Below the pieces are notes generated by a model. The model was not told the origin of the DNA, did not search any database, and saw only the letters and a program-made list of their open reading frames with translations. A DNA stretch of 64,000 bases from Leucophora obtusa (lineage: Eukaryota; Arthropoda; Insecta; Diptera; Anthomyiidae). The stretch's first letter is position 1, and each line of letters opens with the position of its first letter. Positions 1 to 11,806 of the stretch are shown piece after piece. The position numbers and the translations under genes are program-made. The stretch spans positions 66,149,654-66,213,653 of the forward strand of contig OX465299.1 in the NCBI GenBank assembly GCA_949987735.1, written 5' to 3'.

Positions 1-315
1 AATTGAATTTATTTGCAAAGTCAATTAGTTTAGTGTTAGTATTTAGGGCAGATATAGAACATTATAACGACAAGAAGTTTTGATTGAATACCTAACACAG
101 AGGGAATACATTAAAAATAGAGAAACTAAAAATTGAAAACCTAGAAAATGAATTTTCGAACTTCCCTCGTAGTTACATGAAATGCAACACTGTTTCGGTC
201 AAATGTCATCTGTTAATAGACAACTTTCAAATTTTGAGCAAGTTCCATCATTAACTTTGCTTTTAACAGGTGTTCAAGCATACAATCTCGTGAATTTTTG
301 TAAAAATAGAAAAAA

Positions 316-1003
316 GTGAATTTCGAGTGCTCATCAAACATTATCTTTTGCGGAAAAACCATCACTCAAACCAAGGAAAAGCTTAATAAGTACAATGGGG
401 ACTCTGCACGATCAACATCAATGGTAAAAAGTGGTTTACTGAGTTTCGTTGTGGTCACACAAACACTAGTGACGCTGAACGTCGTGGACGGCCAATTGAG
501 GGCAATACACCCGAAAATATCGAAAAAATTCACGATATGGTGTTGGCCGATCTAAGAGTGAAAGTGCGTGAGATTGTTGATGCCATAGAAATTTCATATG
601 GTACTGAAGCTTCGATTTTAAATGATCAGTTGGGTTTTAGAAAGCTATCCGCAAAATAGGTGCCGCATTTGCTCTCAATTGACCGTAAACGCAATCGTGT
701 GACAACTTCAAAGGATTCTTTGGAGTTATTTAACCGCAATTCGAATGAGTTTTTGCGGCGTTTTGTAACCGTGGCTGAAACATCGATCCATTACAACACA
801 CCGGAGACCAAGAAGCAGTTTAAACAATGGGTTTGTCCGGCTGAACCGGCTCCGAAGAAGGCCAAGGTAGGTTTGTCGGCAAACAAGATCATGGCGACAG
901 TTTTTTGTCATGGCCTTTACCTTCAAAAGGGAAAAACAATAAACGGCGAATATTATGCTAAGTGTATTGTTCTAAAAGGAGACTCTGTTTTAGAGGAAAT
1001 TTA
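316..1003 (+). pseudogene. Mariner transposase pseudogene (irritans-like), internally deleted
   Basis: Conceptual translation across frames gives a mariner transposase. The N-terminal HTH part includes KTITQTKEKL and GDSAR..SMVK. After a frame change come TPENIEKIHDMVLAD and LGFRKLSAK, a stop where Trp is expected, then RNSNEFLRRFVTV, HYNTPETK, APKKAKVGLSANK and YLQKGKTINGEYYA. The next residues, KCIVLKGDSV, resemble the extreme C-terminus of irritans-type transposases, so roughly the last third has been removed by an internal deletion. The first catalytic motif reads VTVAETSIH where the family has a VTxDETW-type motif, so the first Asp is lost. The stops, the frameshift, the lost Asp and the deletion make it a dead copy. 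I found no convincing terminal repeats. Subfamily placement rests on remembered family motifs. Confidence 0.85.
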
Positions 1004-1006
1004 GAA

Positions 1007-1066
1007 ACAACAACTAATGATTACTACACAAATAAATGTCGTGTAGTAACTGTCAAATTTTTTTGA
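1007..1066 (-). repeat. Fragment of the CACTCAAAA-end TIR family abutting the mariner
   Basis: Read on the minus strand this begins CACTCAAAAAAATTTGACAG and continues GTTACTACACGACA. It is clearly similar over about 65 bases to the left end of the element at 55,668. It directly follows the broken mariner, so the two were joined by insertion or deletion. Confidence 0.5.
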
Positions 1067-1639
1067 GTGTGCTAAAATCCCAAAACTTATTTAACAAATT
1101 TCCGAATTTCATTCTTTCCTAAGGAAGTCGTCAGGGGACGACACACAGTGCTTCGTTCCCATATAACGATTGGAAAAAAATAGAAGGAGTGGAGACAGAG
1201 TTTTGAAATTAGGTATACTGACAAAGAACCCATTAGTTAAGAAAAATTTTAATTTTTGGAAATATCGGGCCAAGGACACGCCCACCTCCCATAGGTCCTG
1301 AAATTTAAAAATAATATATTAGCTACATAAATGGACGTAAAATTACAAAAAGTATCAATTGAGATGCACATAAAAATGGAAACGATTTTGTCAATTTTTA
1401 TCAAAATCGAACCAAGGACTGACTCTTGGTCCTGCCATATATCCTTTATTTTAAAATCTTTATAAAACCTGCAAAAATTATCCGATTTCGATGAAATTTA
1501 GCACGTGAATTGATATAAGGTCAAGCCATATTTGTGCCAAATTTGGGTAAAAGCAATTCATTAATAAAAAAAAAAATGCCTTTAACAAAAAATGGGTTTT
1601 AAACGCTTAAAATAATTTTTCTAAAAAAAAAAAAATGGG
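1067..1639. other. AT-rich spacer, no gene recognised
   Basis: I see no gene here. It contains diverged stretches of the type 'gggccaaggacacgcccacc' and 'aaaatcgaaccaaggac', which resemble the body of fly interspersed repeats, plus poly-A runs near 1,565-1,635. Confidence 0.5.
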
Positions 1640-2130
1640 ATTAATATAGGAAACCATGTGAATCCTTAATTTCAGGCATACGGTATGTTCAGCGAACTTA
1701 TGTAAAACACAACGAAGAATATTTTTGTGGAACATTTTAACCTTCTATCTCTTCAATTAAAGGGACTCTGTTGGCCCCTTTTTAAAAAGGGACAAAACCG
1801 ACCCGTAAGTTGAAGAGTTAGAGGGTTAAAATGTTCCGTAAAAATATTTGTCATGAAATTCTACTATAAGTCTCTGAAGACATCAGGATTGCAAATTTAA
1901 CTTAAAAGCCAGTAATAAGTTAAAGCTTAAAATGTGTTTAAGGGTTAATTTCGTACTTATTCAGAATTGGCGCTCAAATGTCCCGCAAACCTGGATTTTA
2001 GGGAGAAACCATGGGAATCTTCCATTTTAGGTAAAGGATGTGTTCAGCGAAATTATGTAAGACACTACGAGGAACATTTTTGTGGAACATTTTAACCCTC
2101 TAACATTTTAACCCTCTAACTCATTTTTGC
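1640..2130. repeat. Dispersed repeat R1, copy 1
   Basis: The segment is strongly similar to 62,690-63,240. Shared landmarks are 'aacattttaaccctctaac', 'attctactataagtctctga', 'gaattggcgctcaaatgtcc', 'aaacctggattttaggg' and 'gatgtgttcagc'. It contains two divergently oriented modules around complementary 'ccccttttt/aaaaaggg' motifs, so it can fold back. It has no coding potential and its superfamily is unknown. Confidence 0.75.
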
Positions 2131-2470
2131 ATAAAATTCTCTGAGTTTAGCGCCCTCTCTTGGCGGCACAAGCAATCACACCAAATATTTTTTTCACATT
2201 TGTTTGAGTTACTTTCTTATGTTTAAAAAAAACCTTTAATCACAATTTGAGATAATTTTTTTTTTTTTGATTTTTGTCCATGGGACGAAGCATAGTGCGA
2301 CGTTTGTAGAATTTCTAGAAACATTTGTTAACCCATTTTTGCCATTACCATATAATATAAATTTATAAAAATTTATATCAAAGCTATTCTGGGCCTAATT
2401 AAGAAAATTCTAAATTTTTAAATCAGTGAATTTTACAATTTGCCGGAAAATTAGTGGAGATTATAATCAC

Positions 2471-3004
2471 TAGGGCAAGGAATTTCATGCACTTAAAAAT
2501 GGAAAATATGCGCCTAAAATATGCGGCTAAAAAAGAAAAATATGCATTAAAAATATAAGAAATATGCACTAAAAACTATTATTTTTGCAAAAACAATGCA
2601 ATTTAAAACTTAAAAATATATTTAAGTTAGTTATTTTGCAAACAGACACAGAACTCAAAGATTTTCCATAGGTCAATAAGGTTTTTAAGATTGTTTATTT
2701 TGATTGAATCAAAATATAAAAATTAGAATTTTTATATTTTTTACAAAATAAAAAATGCTCCTAAAAATTAAAAATATGCACAAATATGCATTAAAAAGCA
2801 CACAATATGCATTAAAAAGGCACCAAATATGCATTTAAGGTCAAAATATGCAAAAACATGCATTTATGACAAAATATGCAAAAATATGCTACTACAAATT
2901 GATGCCATTTTGTTCTAAATTTGATGATTCGGATAAATATTTAGTCCATATTAGTTTTGGACTATCGACAAAAAACATGCATTTGCATGAAATTCCTTGC
3001 CCTA
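2471..3004. mobile_element. hAT-type non-autonomous element with ATATGCA repeats
   Basis: The terminal inverted repeat is TAGGGCAAGGAATTTCATGC on the left and the same sequence inverted at 2,984-3,004. Flanks are ATAATCAC (2463-2470) and ATAAACAC (3005-3012), an 8-bp duplication with one mismatch, as expected for hAT. The interior is a run of degenerate 'aaaatatgcat' motifs with no transposase. The 70-residue open frame at 2848 is incidental. Confidence 0.8.
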
Positions 3005-3129
3005 ATAAACACTATTGGCGGAATATGTATACACGACTGATATTTTTGAAGTGTAAATAAAAAGCGTTTTTATACTGAGTATATTGTAAAAGGAACAGGA
3101 CCCATAATAACACAGTACAACAGCCAATC

Positions 3130-3721
3130 TGGGGGGTGAGAAATTCCAAGTCAGGGTGATGGTACTAGGTCAGTATAGTAAAACCCTCAAAGGGTTTGGC
3201 GTTCATATGTGTCATTTTTTTTTATGACCTTTTAAATTTTTTCCTTATCTTGATGTTTTTTCGCTTAGTTGTAACTCGAGAACCACTTGTCCGATTTTGA
3301 TGAAACAAATTTAGAAAAATTTAGAATTACAATTTCTTTAATCCGTTCATATAACATTTTTCTTTATAATCAACAGTTTTGCCGGTAAAAATAAATTTGT
3401 GGAGAAAAAAAATATTTTTTTGCCTAAAAATTAAAATTTTTTTTTTTTTAAATTCATAAAAAATTTTAATTTTTAGGCAAAAAAATATTTTTTTTTCTCC
3501 ACAAATTTATTTTTACCGGCAAAACTGTTGATTATAAAGAAAAATGTTATATGAGCGGATTAAAGTGGTTCTCGAGTTACAACTAAGCGAAAAAACATCA
3601 AGATAAGGAAAAAATTTAAAAGGTCATAAAAAAAATGACACATACGAACGCCAAACCCTTTGAGAGTTTTACTATACTGACATAGTACCATAACCCTGAC
3701 TTGGAATTTCTCACCCCCCAG
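3130..3721. repeat. Large imperfect palindrome (foldback MITE)
   Basis: The left arm (about 3130-3446) and the right arm (about 3452-3721) are complementary. The outer ends are 'tggggggtgagaaattcc' and 'ggaatttctcacccccca', and the centre is poly-T against poly-A. The right arm lacks about 55 bases present in the left arm (around 3287-3342). Open frames on the minus strand only reflect the palindrome. No target duplication was identified. Confidence 0.85.
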
Positions 3722-3795
3722 ACAATAATCCCAAAAATGTTCCATAGTGTAATTGATACAAAAAATATATTAAATAAAAAACTTTTCAACAGCAA

Positions 3796-4191
3796 CCCAG
3801 CAAAATTTTTATGAACTGGTTGCCTTTGAATCTGTTCTAGAATAGCTGTTTTTACCACCGGTTCCGTGGTACAGGTTTTAGAACTGATTCCTGGAAGTCA
3901 AAATGGAAGACCTCACTGTCGCAGGACCGGTTCTATAACTGGTTCTAGAACCGGTTCCAAAGCAACCTGTTCTAGTTTGAAGGAACATAACCTGTTGCTT
4001 TTGGGACAAACTCAAACAAAAACTAGGACCAATATTTTTTGGTGTTACAAACATCAGCACAAACTTATAATACCTTGACCACATAGTGGTGTAGGGTATA
4101 ATCACCGATGATAGAACATAAATTAGAACAGGTTGCATGCAAGCACAAGTTGTTCTACAACCGGTTCTTTGCATCCCACAATTTTGCTGGG
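3796..4191. mobile_element. CCCAGCA-end TIR element with nested mini-me fragment
   Basis: The ends are CCCAGCAAAATT and its inverse, AATTTTGCTGGG. The interior is rich in 'accggttct' motifs that pair across the element (3855-3960 and 4150-4165). An INE/mini-me core interrupts it at about 4017-4110. It belongs to the CCCAG...CTGGG group seen repeatedly in this window. Confidence 0.65.
4017..4110 (-). repeat. mini-me/INE-type core, minus orientation
   Basis: It is the reverse complement of the conserved core at 8,289-8,360. It includes 'ccaatattttttggtgttac' and 'ccacatagtggtgtagggta', but lacks the GTCY tract and the 153-bp body units. Confidence 0.7.
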
Positions 4192-4349
4192 AAGTTATGA
4201 ATAGTAAACGTGCTGGTGATTATAGTCAGAGGTCGGCGAAAAATGGGTTAAGTTAAATTACAAACTCAATGAGAATTTCTTGTTTCTTATGGGGCCCCGC
4301 CGCCACTAATTTTTAACTTTTGTTTTTTTCATGGATGGTACCCGAAAAG

Positions 4350-5530
4350 AATGCCGTTATCGTTAGGGTAACGACATTTTAGGTTATTTCGGTAACGGTA
4401 TTTTAAGGGTAACAATATTTCATTTATTTCGGTATCCGTATTTTAAGGATAACGGTATTTGAGTTATTACGGTAACGGTATTTTAAAGATAGGGATATTT
4501 GGGTTACTTCGGTAACGGTATTTTAAGGTTAACGGTATTTGAGTTATATCGGTAACAGTATTTTAAGGGTAACGGTAGTCAGTTATTTCGATGCATCCCG
4601 TAATTTTTTTTACAAAAACCTAACGAGATTAAACACAGAACCAATTTATCAACTTAATGTACAAACAATACTCAATAACCACGAAAATTACCAAAAGCAG
4701 AAAATTAAAAAAAAACGGTAACGGTGTTTTAGGGATAACAATATTTCATTTGTTTCGGTAACGGTATTTTACCCCCCGTTTCCACATGCAAGTAAATGGT
4801 TGCAAGTTGAGAATACGTATTATCAGCGAAAATTTCGAAAATTACCGAAAAACTTGAAAATTTGACATGTGTCCACACTACTTGCTGCAAGTTCATTTTT
4901 AAAATGTCGTCGAAGGCATAGGTTGTCAGTAAATAGCACTCCAGTATTGCCAAGTATTCAATATTCTAACAAAGCTTTGAAAAAATTTGTTCTTAAGAAT
5001 TTTTTTTTTTCAAAAACTTATAAAATAAATATTTTAAATTACCATTAAGATATGTCGTTGTGTTCTTTTTTACTTTTTTTTTAAATTAATATATACTCAA
5101 TCAATTGCATTACAACTTTTACTTTACCAAATACTAGTAAATTAATAGAAAACACTACTAGGCAACACTGTTTTCTTTATTCTGTCATTTCACTTGCCGC
5201 AAGTGGCAAAAATCCACTGTCTTCAAAATTTACTTGCAAGTTGAGCCGCAAGTCGTATAAGTGTGATAGTATTAGTGAAAAGGTGTGAGTGTATTGAGTT
5301 TTTCGAACTTGCACTTGCATGTGGAAACGGGGGGTTAAGGGTATTGATATTTCATTTATTTCGGTGTCGGTATTTTAAGGATAACGGTATTTCAGTTATT
5401 TCGGTAACGGTATTTTAAGGATAACGGTATTCCGGGTATTTCGGTAACGGTATTTTAGGGGTAACGGTAGTCAGTTGAAAGGGTTTTGAATCGATAACGG
5501 TATTTTAGCGGTATTGCCTGCCAACCCTGG
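4350..5530. repeat. Tandem array of ~38-39-bp 'ggtaacggtatttta' units, interrupted
   Basis: Units of the form 'ttatttcggtaacggtattt' + 'taaggataacggtatttgag' recur with a ~38-39-bp period at 4384-4590 and 5337-5520. The array is broken by a unique segment (about 4586-4712) and by a TIR element at 4772-5334. Each unit contains an internal duplication of 'taacggtatttt'. Confidence 0.85.
4772..5334. mobile_element. 563-bp MITE with TTA target duplication (PIF/Harbinger-like)
   Basis: The first 22 bases, CCCCCCGTTTCCACATGCAA followed by GT, are perfectly inverted at the right end. TTA flanks both sides (4769-4771 and 5335-5337). The insertion lies inside the tandem array, whose units resume on either side. 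A TTA duplication is typical of PIF/Harbinger, but no transposase is present, so the superfamily is inferred. Confidence 0.85.
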
Positions 5531-6551
5531 TTTTTTTTATTCCAGAGGAGGTCATTTTGATATTTTTTTACGTATGTTCGCTAAAGTACATTTTTGCCCA
5601 CAAAAGGCTTTTAGGAAAACGTGTAAGTCCACACAATGAAATCGATTTCGTGTACTTCATATTGTGTGTACTTACGATACGGGATACTTGTGTATAACAA
5701 TTGTATATGGAACGGAAAATATTTGAAATTTTTAAAAAATTTTGTCTACCTTACATGCCACTATACTTGTGTGTACTTACGAAGTATATTGGCTTGTAGG
5801 CCATTAAAATATATGCTATTGTAGTATTTTCAAAAAATATTAGTTTTAAATTTCTCCAACCAGAATCGGCAGGATTGCCACTTCATTACTAGCCTTTTTT
5901 TAAAAAGGCAAAATCGGCTGCCACTGTACAGCCTTCATTAATTATTGGAAAATAAAAATGTAAAGTTATGAAGAAAATTTATATCTTCTAGCTTACTACA
6001 TGTACACCAAATTTGGAACGAATCGGTTAATGGGTATTTGAGATATTAAACCTAAAAGTCTTAAAAACGAGGGTAGATATATTGTTACACATAATCATAC
6101 TTATATTATTTTGTAAAAATGCTATAATTTTGTACATTTTTTAATTTATTTCCTTATTTTTTCCCCAATTTTATATATATCGATTACTTTTATAACTTAT
6201 ATTAAGCCATCAGCACCCGCCCCATATGACGTGTCTTCAACATCCATCAAATAATCGTCATTGGCTTTTTTTGAAAACTGCGTGCAATTTTTACATCTTT
6301 TGATGTAGTTTTTATTTTTAGAAAGAAAGAAATACGATTTCTAATAAAAACAAGTTGATAGAAATGTAAACAAATAGTGTTACACACAAATATACCAGAT
6401 AGAGTATTACTTTGGGACTAAAACATTATACAAAAAACATGTGGAAATTTAATTTCTTCGAATTTTTTATTGAGAAAAGAATGCTCCATCCAAATAAAAT
6501 ATAAAAAAAAATTCGAAAACAAAATTTTTCCTAGAGTCGATACCCCCTTTA
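5531..6551. other. AT-rich spacer, no gene recognised
   Basis: Nothing codes convincingly here. A short repeated motif 'gtgtacttacga' occurs at 5665 and 5771. I recognise no transposon ends or RNA genes. Confidence 0.5.
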
Positions 6552-7258
6552 AGGTAAAATAATTTGTTTTGTCAAAATGATTTAACAATTCGCTTATCCT
6601 TTTAACACTGATTGCACAAATACAAATACACAATTACGAAATTAATAAAATTTCGAATATATAGTTGATTTTAGATTTTTCACATTCATATTTTAGTGTA
6701 TAAGATGTAGAAAATATGAGGAACACACAGAAATATGCGAATTCAAAAGTTATGTTGTCGACAAAAATATTAAATTGTTCTGCTAAACGTCCCTTGATAT
6801 AATTATTTACAAAATGAGACAGAAAATTTGACTGGTGTTTGATGTAATTAAAATATAAGTATATCCCAAAGGCGACTGGCAAATTTTCTAGAGTGACTCT
6901 AAATGGGGTTATATACAATTTCATACAAAACGAAATTTTGTTTTTTTTAAATACCATTATTTAATGCCATCATATAAAAATATATATTATTTTAGGTTAT
7001 GTACAAAATAGGTATATATAACGTCATATAAAATTGGATTAACCGTATCTAACTGCAAATGCAATATACAAATACATATTGGTCGATATGTAGTAAGAAG
7101 CAACTATATATGACATCATATTACAATTTTTTGAGAAAGAAAAAATTATATATGGACACATAATTATTTTCGGTAACATACACTGGAGTACAAAAACATA
7201 TATGGGTATATAACATTATATATTATTATATACAAACGTTTTTCCTCGGGTAAGTAAT
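6552..7258. repeat. Dispersed repeat R2, copy 1
   Basis: It is closely similar to 37,128-37,866 over about 700 bases. Landmarks are 'aatatgaggaacacacagaa', 'tatatataacgtcatataaa', 'attggattaaccgtatctaa' and 'tatacaaacgttttt'. It is very AT-rich. The 107- and 71-residue minus-strand frames here are not conserved in the other copy. Confidence 0.8.
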
Positions 7259-7674
7259 TCTATAACTATGTAACCATGGAATTTTTTTAGTGTAGACTTT
7301 AGGGTATCATAAAGTCTACATTAATCGAACTGTGATTTTGGTATATTTATGTATATATGTATTTTTTCTGCTACCAGACGTGCATGTTTTATTTTTTAAT
7401 ATTCCGAATTATTCAATATGCAAAATATATTGACATTTTGACAGAAGCATAGGAAAAGAATACAAATTTAAAAAAAAAATAAAGAAAAGTCAGCGCAAAA
7501 CAAAACACGTTAATAGCATGCATAACGTACATTAGGGAGGGTCAATTTCTGGGACAAAAAATTGTAGGGGGGCAAATGATTCTACGAATAATTCTAAGAA
7601 ACTTTTCCCTAGCGGAAATTCAAAAATATGTTGTAAGTGGTGCTTTATGATTTTGAATAATGAGTTTTATTAAT

Positions 7675-8250
7675 TATACCCTATACCAGTACATGGACAG
7701 GGTATAATAAGTTTGTGCTTATAAAATAATAATTCCAAAAAATATTGAAACTAACCACCTTTAAGTATACCGATTGACCCAGAATAACATCTTGTTTCGA
7801 TATAACGATATTCGTCTGTCCGTCCGTCTGTGCATCCACATATTTTTGTGCGCATGGTAAAGGTCGCAAATATTAAGATATTTCTACAAAATTTGGTATA
7901 CCGACTAATTTCGGCCCAAGGACAAAGCCTGTTAATTTTGGTTCAAATCGGTCTATGGTTAGACCTAGTGCCTATATAAAGGTTCCCCCAAAATTATATT
8001 GTTTGCACACTACAGGTCGCAAATACGAAGATATTTTAATGAAATTTTATACACGGATTCAAATGAGCTCCTGTATAAAGGCTATTGATTTTATATGGAA
8101 TCGGTCCATGTTTAGACCTAGTGACCGTGTAAAGGTTCCCCAAAAATGGGCATTTTCGCTCGCTAAACGTCGCAAATATTAAGATACTTTGATAAAATTT
8201 GGTTTGACATGGACTTGTGTCAAAATTTGTCTATAAAATGATAAAAAATT
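7675..8250 (+). repeat. mini-me/INE-type element with 153-bp body array, copy 1
   Basis: It starts with the core 'attataccctataccagtac' + 'agggtataataagtttgtgc', then a GTCY tract ('gtctgtccgtccgtctgtgc', about 7811-7831). Body units follow, each beginning 'cgcaaata', at 7863, 8018 and 8171 (spacings 155 and 153 bp). The layout of core, GTCY tract and body is that described for dipteran mini-me/DINE elements, considered Helitron-related. The 75-residue frame at 7955 is open only because 153 is a multiple of three. Confidence 0.75.
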
Positions 8251-8288
8251 AGAAAAACGGTAACATTTCCAACCTGTAGCGTACGCTC

Positions 8289-9010
8289 ATTATACCCTAC
8301 ACCACTATGTGGTCAGGGTATTATAAGTTTGTGCTGATGTTTGTAACACCAAAAAATATTGGTCCTAGACCCACCTTATAGTATACCGATCGGCTCAGAA
8401 TTTTTTTTATTTCGATTTAACGATGTCCGTCTGTCCGTCCGTCCGTCTGTCTGTCTGTCCATGCATTCTTGTGCGCACTCTACAGGTCGCAAATATTAAG
8501 ATATTTTGATGAAACTTGGTACACCGACTTATGTCGGCCCATGGACGACGCCTATTGATTTTGGTAAACATCGGTCCATGTTTAGACCTAGTGCCCATAT
8601 AAGGGTCCTACCAAAATTATATTGTTTATACGCTGCAGGTCGCAAATATTAAGATATTTTGATGAACTTTGGTACATAGACCTACGTTGGCCCAAATACG
8701 AAGCCTATTGATTTTGGAGAACATCGGACCATGTTTAGACCTAGTGCCCATTAAAGCGTCCTACCAAAATTATATTGTTTATACGCTGCAGGTCGCAAAT
8801 ATTAAGATATTTTGATGAAATATGCTACACCGACTTATGTGGGCCCAAGGACGAAGCCTATTGATTTTGGTTAACACTGGTCTGTGTTTAGACCTAGTGC
8901 CCATATAAGGGTCCCCCCAAAATTCGCTTGGTTACAAACTGCAGGTCGCAAATATTAAGATATTTTAATGAAATATGGTGCGCTGACTCACATTATAGAA
9001 AATTTTGACA
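8289..9010 (+). repeat. mini-me/INE-type element with 153-bp body array, copy 2
   Basis: The core is 'ttataccctacaccactatg', followed by 'ttggtcctagacccacctta', then a longer GTCY tract at about 8425-8461. Body units start at 8488, 8641, 8794 and 8947, exactly 153 bp apart. Each contains 'gatattttgatgaa', 'cctattgattttgg' and 'tttagacctagtgccca'. It lies directly downstream of copy 1 in the same orientation. Confidence 0.85.
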
Positions 9011-9530
9011 CAAGCCCCATTTTAACCCATTTAAATTTCGGATCCAAACATTACCCATAAAAAATTTTGAGATTTTTTTTTCTTATAAGGAAAGCCGATG
9101 AAGACTCCCATCTAAAAAGTCCAGAACTATTATCCTGGTTAACAATACTTACATGTTAACGCAAATTTTACACAAACATTGCAGTGAAGCACTACTAACA
9201 ACAAATTTTTGAATTTCCGCAAGCTCGAAATCCATTTTAGACCTATGGTTTTTAGGGCAAAGTTGCTTAGAATTCTTCGTAGAATCATTCCCCCCCCCCT
9301 ACGATTTTTAATTTTTTTTGCCGCCATACAAATTGACCTGCCCTAACGTACATACTACCAGTGTTGCCACTTTTTGAATAATTAATCAAAAATATAGAAA
9401 GTCCGAAAAAACAATTTTTGTATTTTTTTTAATGCAAAAATTAAAATAATTGTTGATTAATCAAAAACTTTATACATTCCTTGAATATTTTTTGATTAAT
9501 GATAGTTTTGTGAAGTTTTTATGTACGGAT

Positions 9531-9810
9531 CTGTTCTATGTTCCGAATCCACATAAAAAAATTCGAAAGTGAAACATTCCGAATTTTTTCGCTGTTCTGT
9601 GATCCACATTTCGTTTTATTTAGTGTAGAAAAAGCTTAGTGAAAGTAAAACGAATATATACATTTTTTCCAACAATTCATATATAAAAATTTATCTTAAA
9701 ATTTGTCTAAAAATTCTAATATTTGTTCGAAAAGGCAAATTTCCGAAATTTTTAATTCCGTGTGATTTTACAAATTAACTCTAATTAAAAAGTTTCGGAA
9801 CTCAGAACAG
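9531..9810. mobile_element. Possible 280-bp MITE
   Basis: The ends CTGTTCTATGTTCCGAA and (inverted) CTGTTCTGAGTTCCGAA match at 15 of 17 positions. The interior contains 'attccgaattttttcg' motifs. I could not define a target duplication. Confidence 0.45.
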
Positions 9811-10108
9811 GGGTGATAATTTCGATTTTTACTGAAAAATTTACTAAATTCTATGCTTTTAAGTCCCACTGCAGATATAATGAGTTTTATGTGTAACATC
9901 TACTACAAATTAATGTGAATTAATTTTGTAAATTTGTTCAAAATGAAACCGAATTTAGTTAAAGATAGCCAAAAATGTTATATTGTATTTTATTTGTACA
10001 TAAACCCCGTATTTTTTTAATTTTTAAAGAAATTTTTTGCCAGACCATTTGAAAATGAAGCGACAGAAATTTTATTTATAGCACTTAACATTATGGCATA
10101 CGCTGTGG

Positions 10109-10618
10109 TAGAGATGGGCACGTCAGTGAATTTTGACTCATTCTCACTCACGCTCACGAGAGAAAAATTCCAATCACGCACAATCACTCACGAACAATAG
10201 TTTCCTACTCACACTCACTCACGAACAATAGTTTCCTACTCACACTCACTCACGTTCACGTGAGTAAATTCAGATTTAACTCACACTCACGCGTGATTCA
10301 CATGAATCACGCAAATACACGAAATAAAATCTTACCGTAAAAAAATGTAAAAATCTAGGCAAATTGTGAATGTTAAACTAAAAATTGCTATGAATGTGTG
10401 ATTTTGCCAAAAATATAAATGGAAAAACTTATTAAAAGCCGAAAAAAATTTCGGTTAAAAATCGACTTACGCACATTCACGCAAAAATTTTAATGACGCG
10501 CACTCACGAAGAAATTTTTTCTACTCACACACACTCACGATCACGTGACTGAATTAAGGTTTCACTCACGCGTAAATCACGTGAATCACACAAAATTCTG
10601 CTCACGTGCCCATCTCTA
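10109..10618. mobile_element. TIR element made of 'cactcacg' repeats
   Basis: The ends TAGAGATGGGCACGT and (inverted) TAGAGATGGGCACGTGAG bracket 510 bp. The interior consists of degenerate 'cactcacg/cacgtga' motifs with a ~31-bp direct duplication near 10,195-10,260. The end sequence resembles hAT-type MITEs, but the flanks show no clean 8-bp duplication. Confidence 0.65.
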
Positions 10619-10735
10619 GTGTATACTTAAATGTAGTGTTACCATATTAAAGGTTTTGTAAATCCCAAGTCTTGGGATATTTTTCTTCTAAAATTCCAGA
10701 ACCTTCTGTACTAGGCTAATCCAATTTCGTAACAA

Positions 10736-11067
10736 TAGCCGTGTTTTCGACTTAACTATATCCGTTAACTCATAAAAAAATTTAAAGTGCGTTAAAACGC
10801 GTTTAAGACGAAAACTACCATATGACTTTTCGTATGCACGTTAACTTTCAACACGGATAATTATCAACGTTGAAAACTCAACTTTTATACATTTTCACAT
10901 CTAACGTAACTTATTCGCGTTACTTCCTAAAAACTTTTACTGACGTACGTTCGATTATAACGAAACAATTATAAACATAACGTTTTTAAAATTTTTTGTA
11001 CTACAATCGGTTTAACGTAGATTTGCTTTAAATGCTTAACGTTGATAGGCATGAGACAAAATACAGC
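10736..11067. mobile_element. MITE family AGCYGTRTTTT, copy 1
   Basis: The left end is AGCCGTGTTTTCGAC and the right end inverts to AGCTGTATTTTGTC. Apparent 3-bp AAT flanks lie on both sides. It is closely similar to 49,116-49,543, sharing 'cttaactatatccgttaact', 'ttcaacacggataattatc', 'aactcaacttttatacattt' and 'aaatgcttaacgttgatagg'. Confidence 0.7.
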
Positions 11068-11806
11068 TAATATCATAATCTCCGAGAAAAGGAGGTCTTG
11101 GTGTTTTTTATAAACTAATTAAGGTAGATAATTGAGATTTGGCATATACATAGCTTCGTTTTATAATGAGAAGAAAACCAACCAAAGGATTTTAGGCTAT
11201 TTAAATGTTTAAGGGGATAAAAAGTTTCAAAAAATCGATTTTCGAACGTCATTTTTGGTGGATAGGAGGGGAGGGGCGCAAACATGTTACATATGTTTTC
11301 TAACTTGAGGACTCAACAAGAATCTGAAGTCAAAATAACAATACATCCGCAAACAAAAAGTCTGTGTGAAAGGGTTAACTAAATGTTAGTGTTAATTTTG
11401 GAAATTATTTAAAACAAATTTTTAAGAACCCATTAGTTAAATTTCACACAAATTTTTGTTAAAATATAACATTCTCATATTTCTGCTATTACCCGGTAGA
11501 TGGCGCCACCAGTGTATCCGAAGTTTTGAAGATGGCGCTATTTCTTTTTTAAGATGGCCCATATCTAGAAAACTAAGAGAGATAGAGCAAAATTAACGAA
11601 AATTTCAACTACCCCTAAATATAGAAAACCCCCTTGAAAAGGGTATCTTTATTAAAGATGTACCTTGCTTGGGCTTTGGAAACTCAGAAATTTTGAATAA
11701 ATATTTTGCATTTCACAAAATGACCCATATGTCGAAAACTAAGCGATATAGAGCAATACGAACAAAATGTTTGCTCCTTTGGAGTACCCTTAGATGACAT
11801 GAACTA
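11068..11806. other. Spacer, no gene recognised
   Basis: I see no gene, TIR pair or RNA gene. It includes 'tagatggcgccaccagtgta' near 11,495 and somewhat higher complexity than its neighbours. Confidence 0.45.

Noticed and set aside
6418..6957. Two minus-strand frames with hydrophobic stretches
   Set aside because: They lie largely in repeat R2, whose other copy at 37,128 does not preserve the frames.
7955..8182. 75-residue frame in the 153-bp repeats
   Set aside because: 153 is divisible by three, so frames stay open by chance. The sequence is mini-me body repeat.
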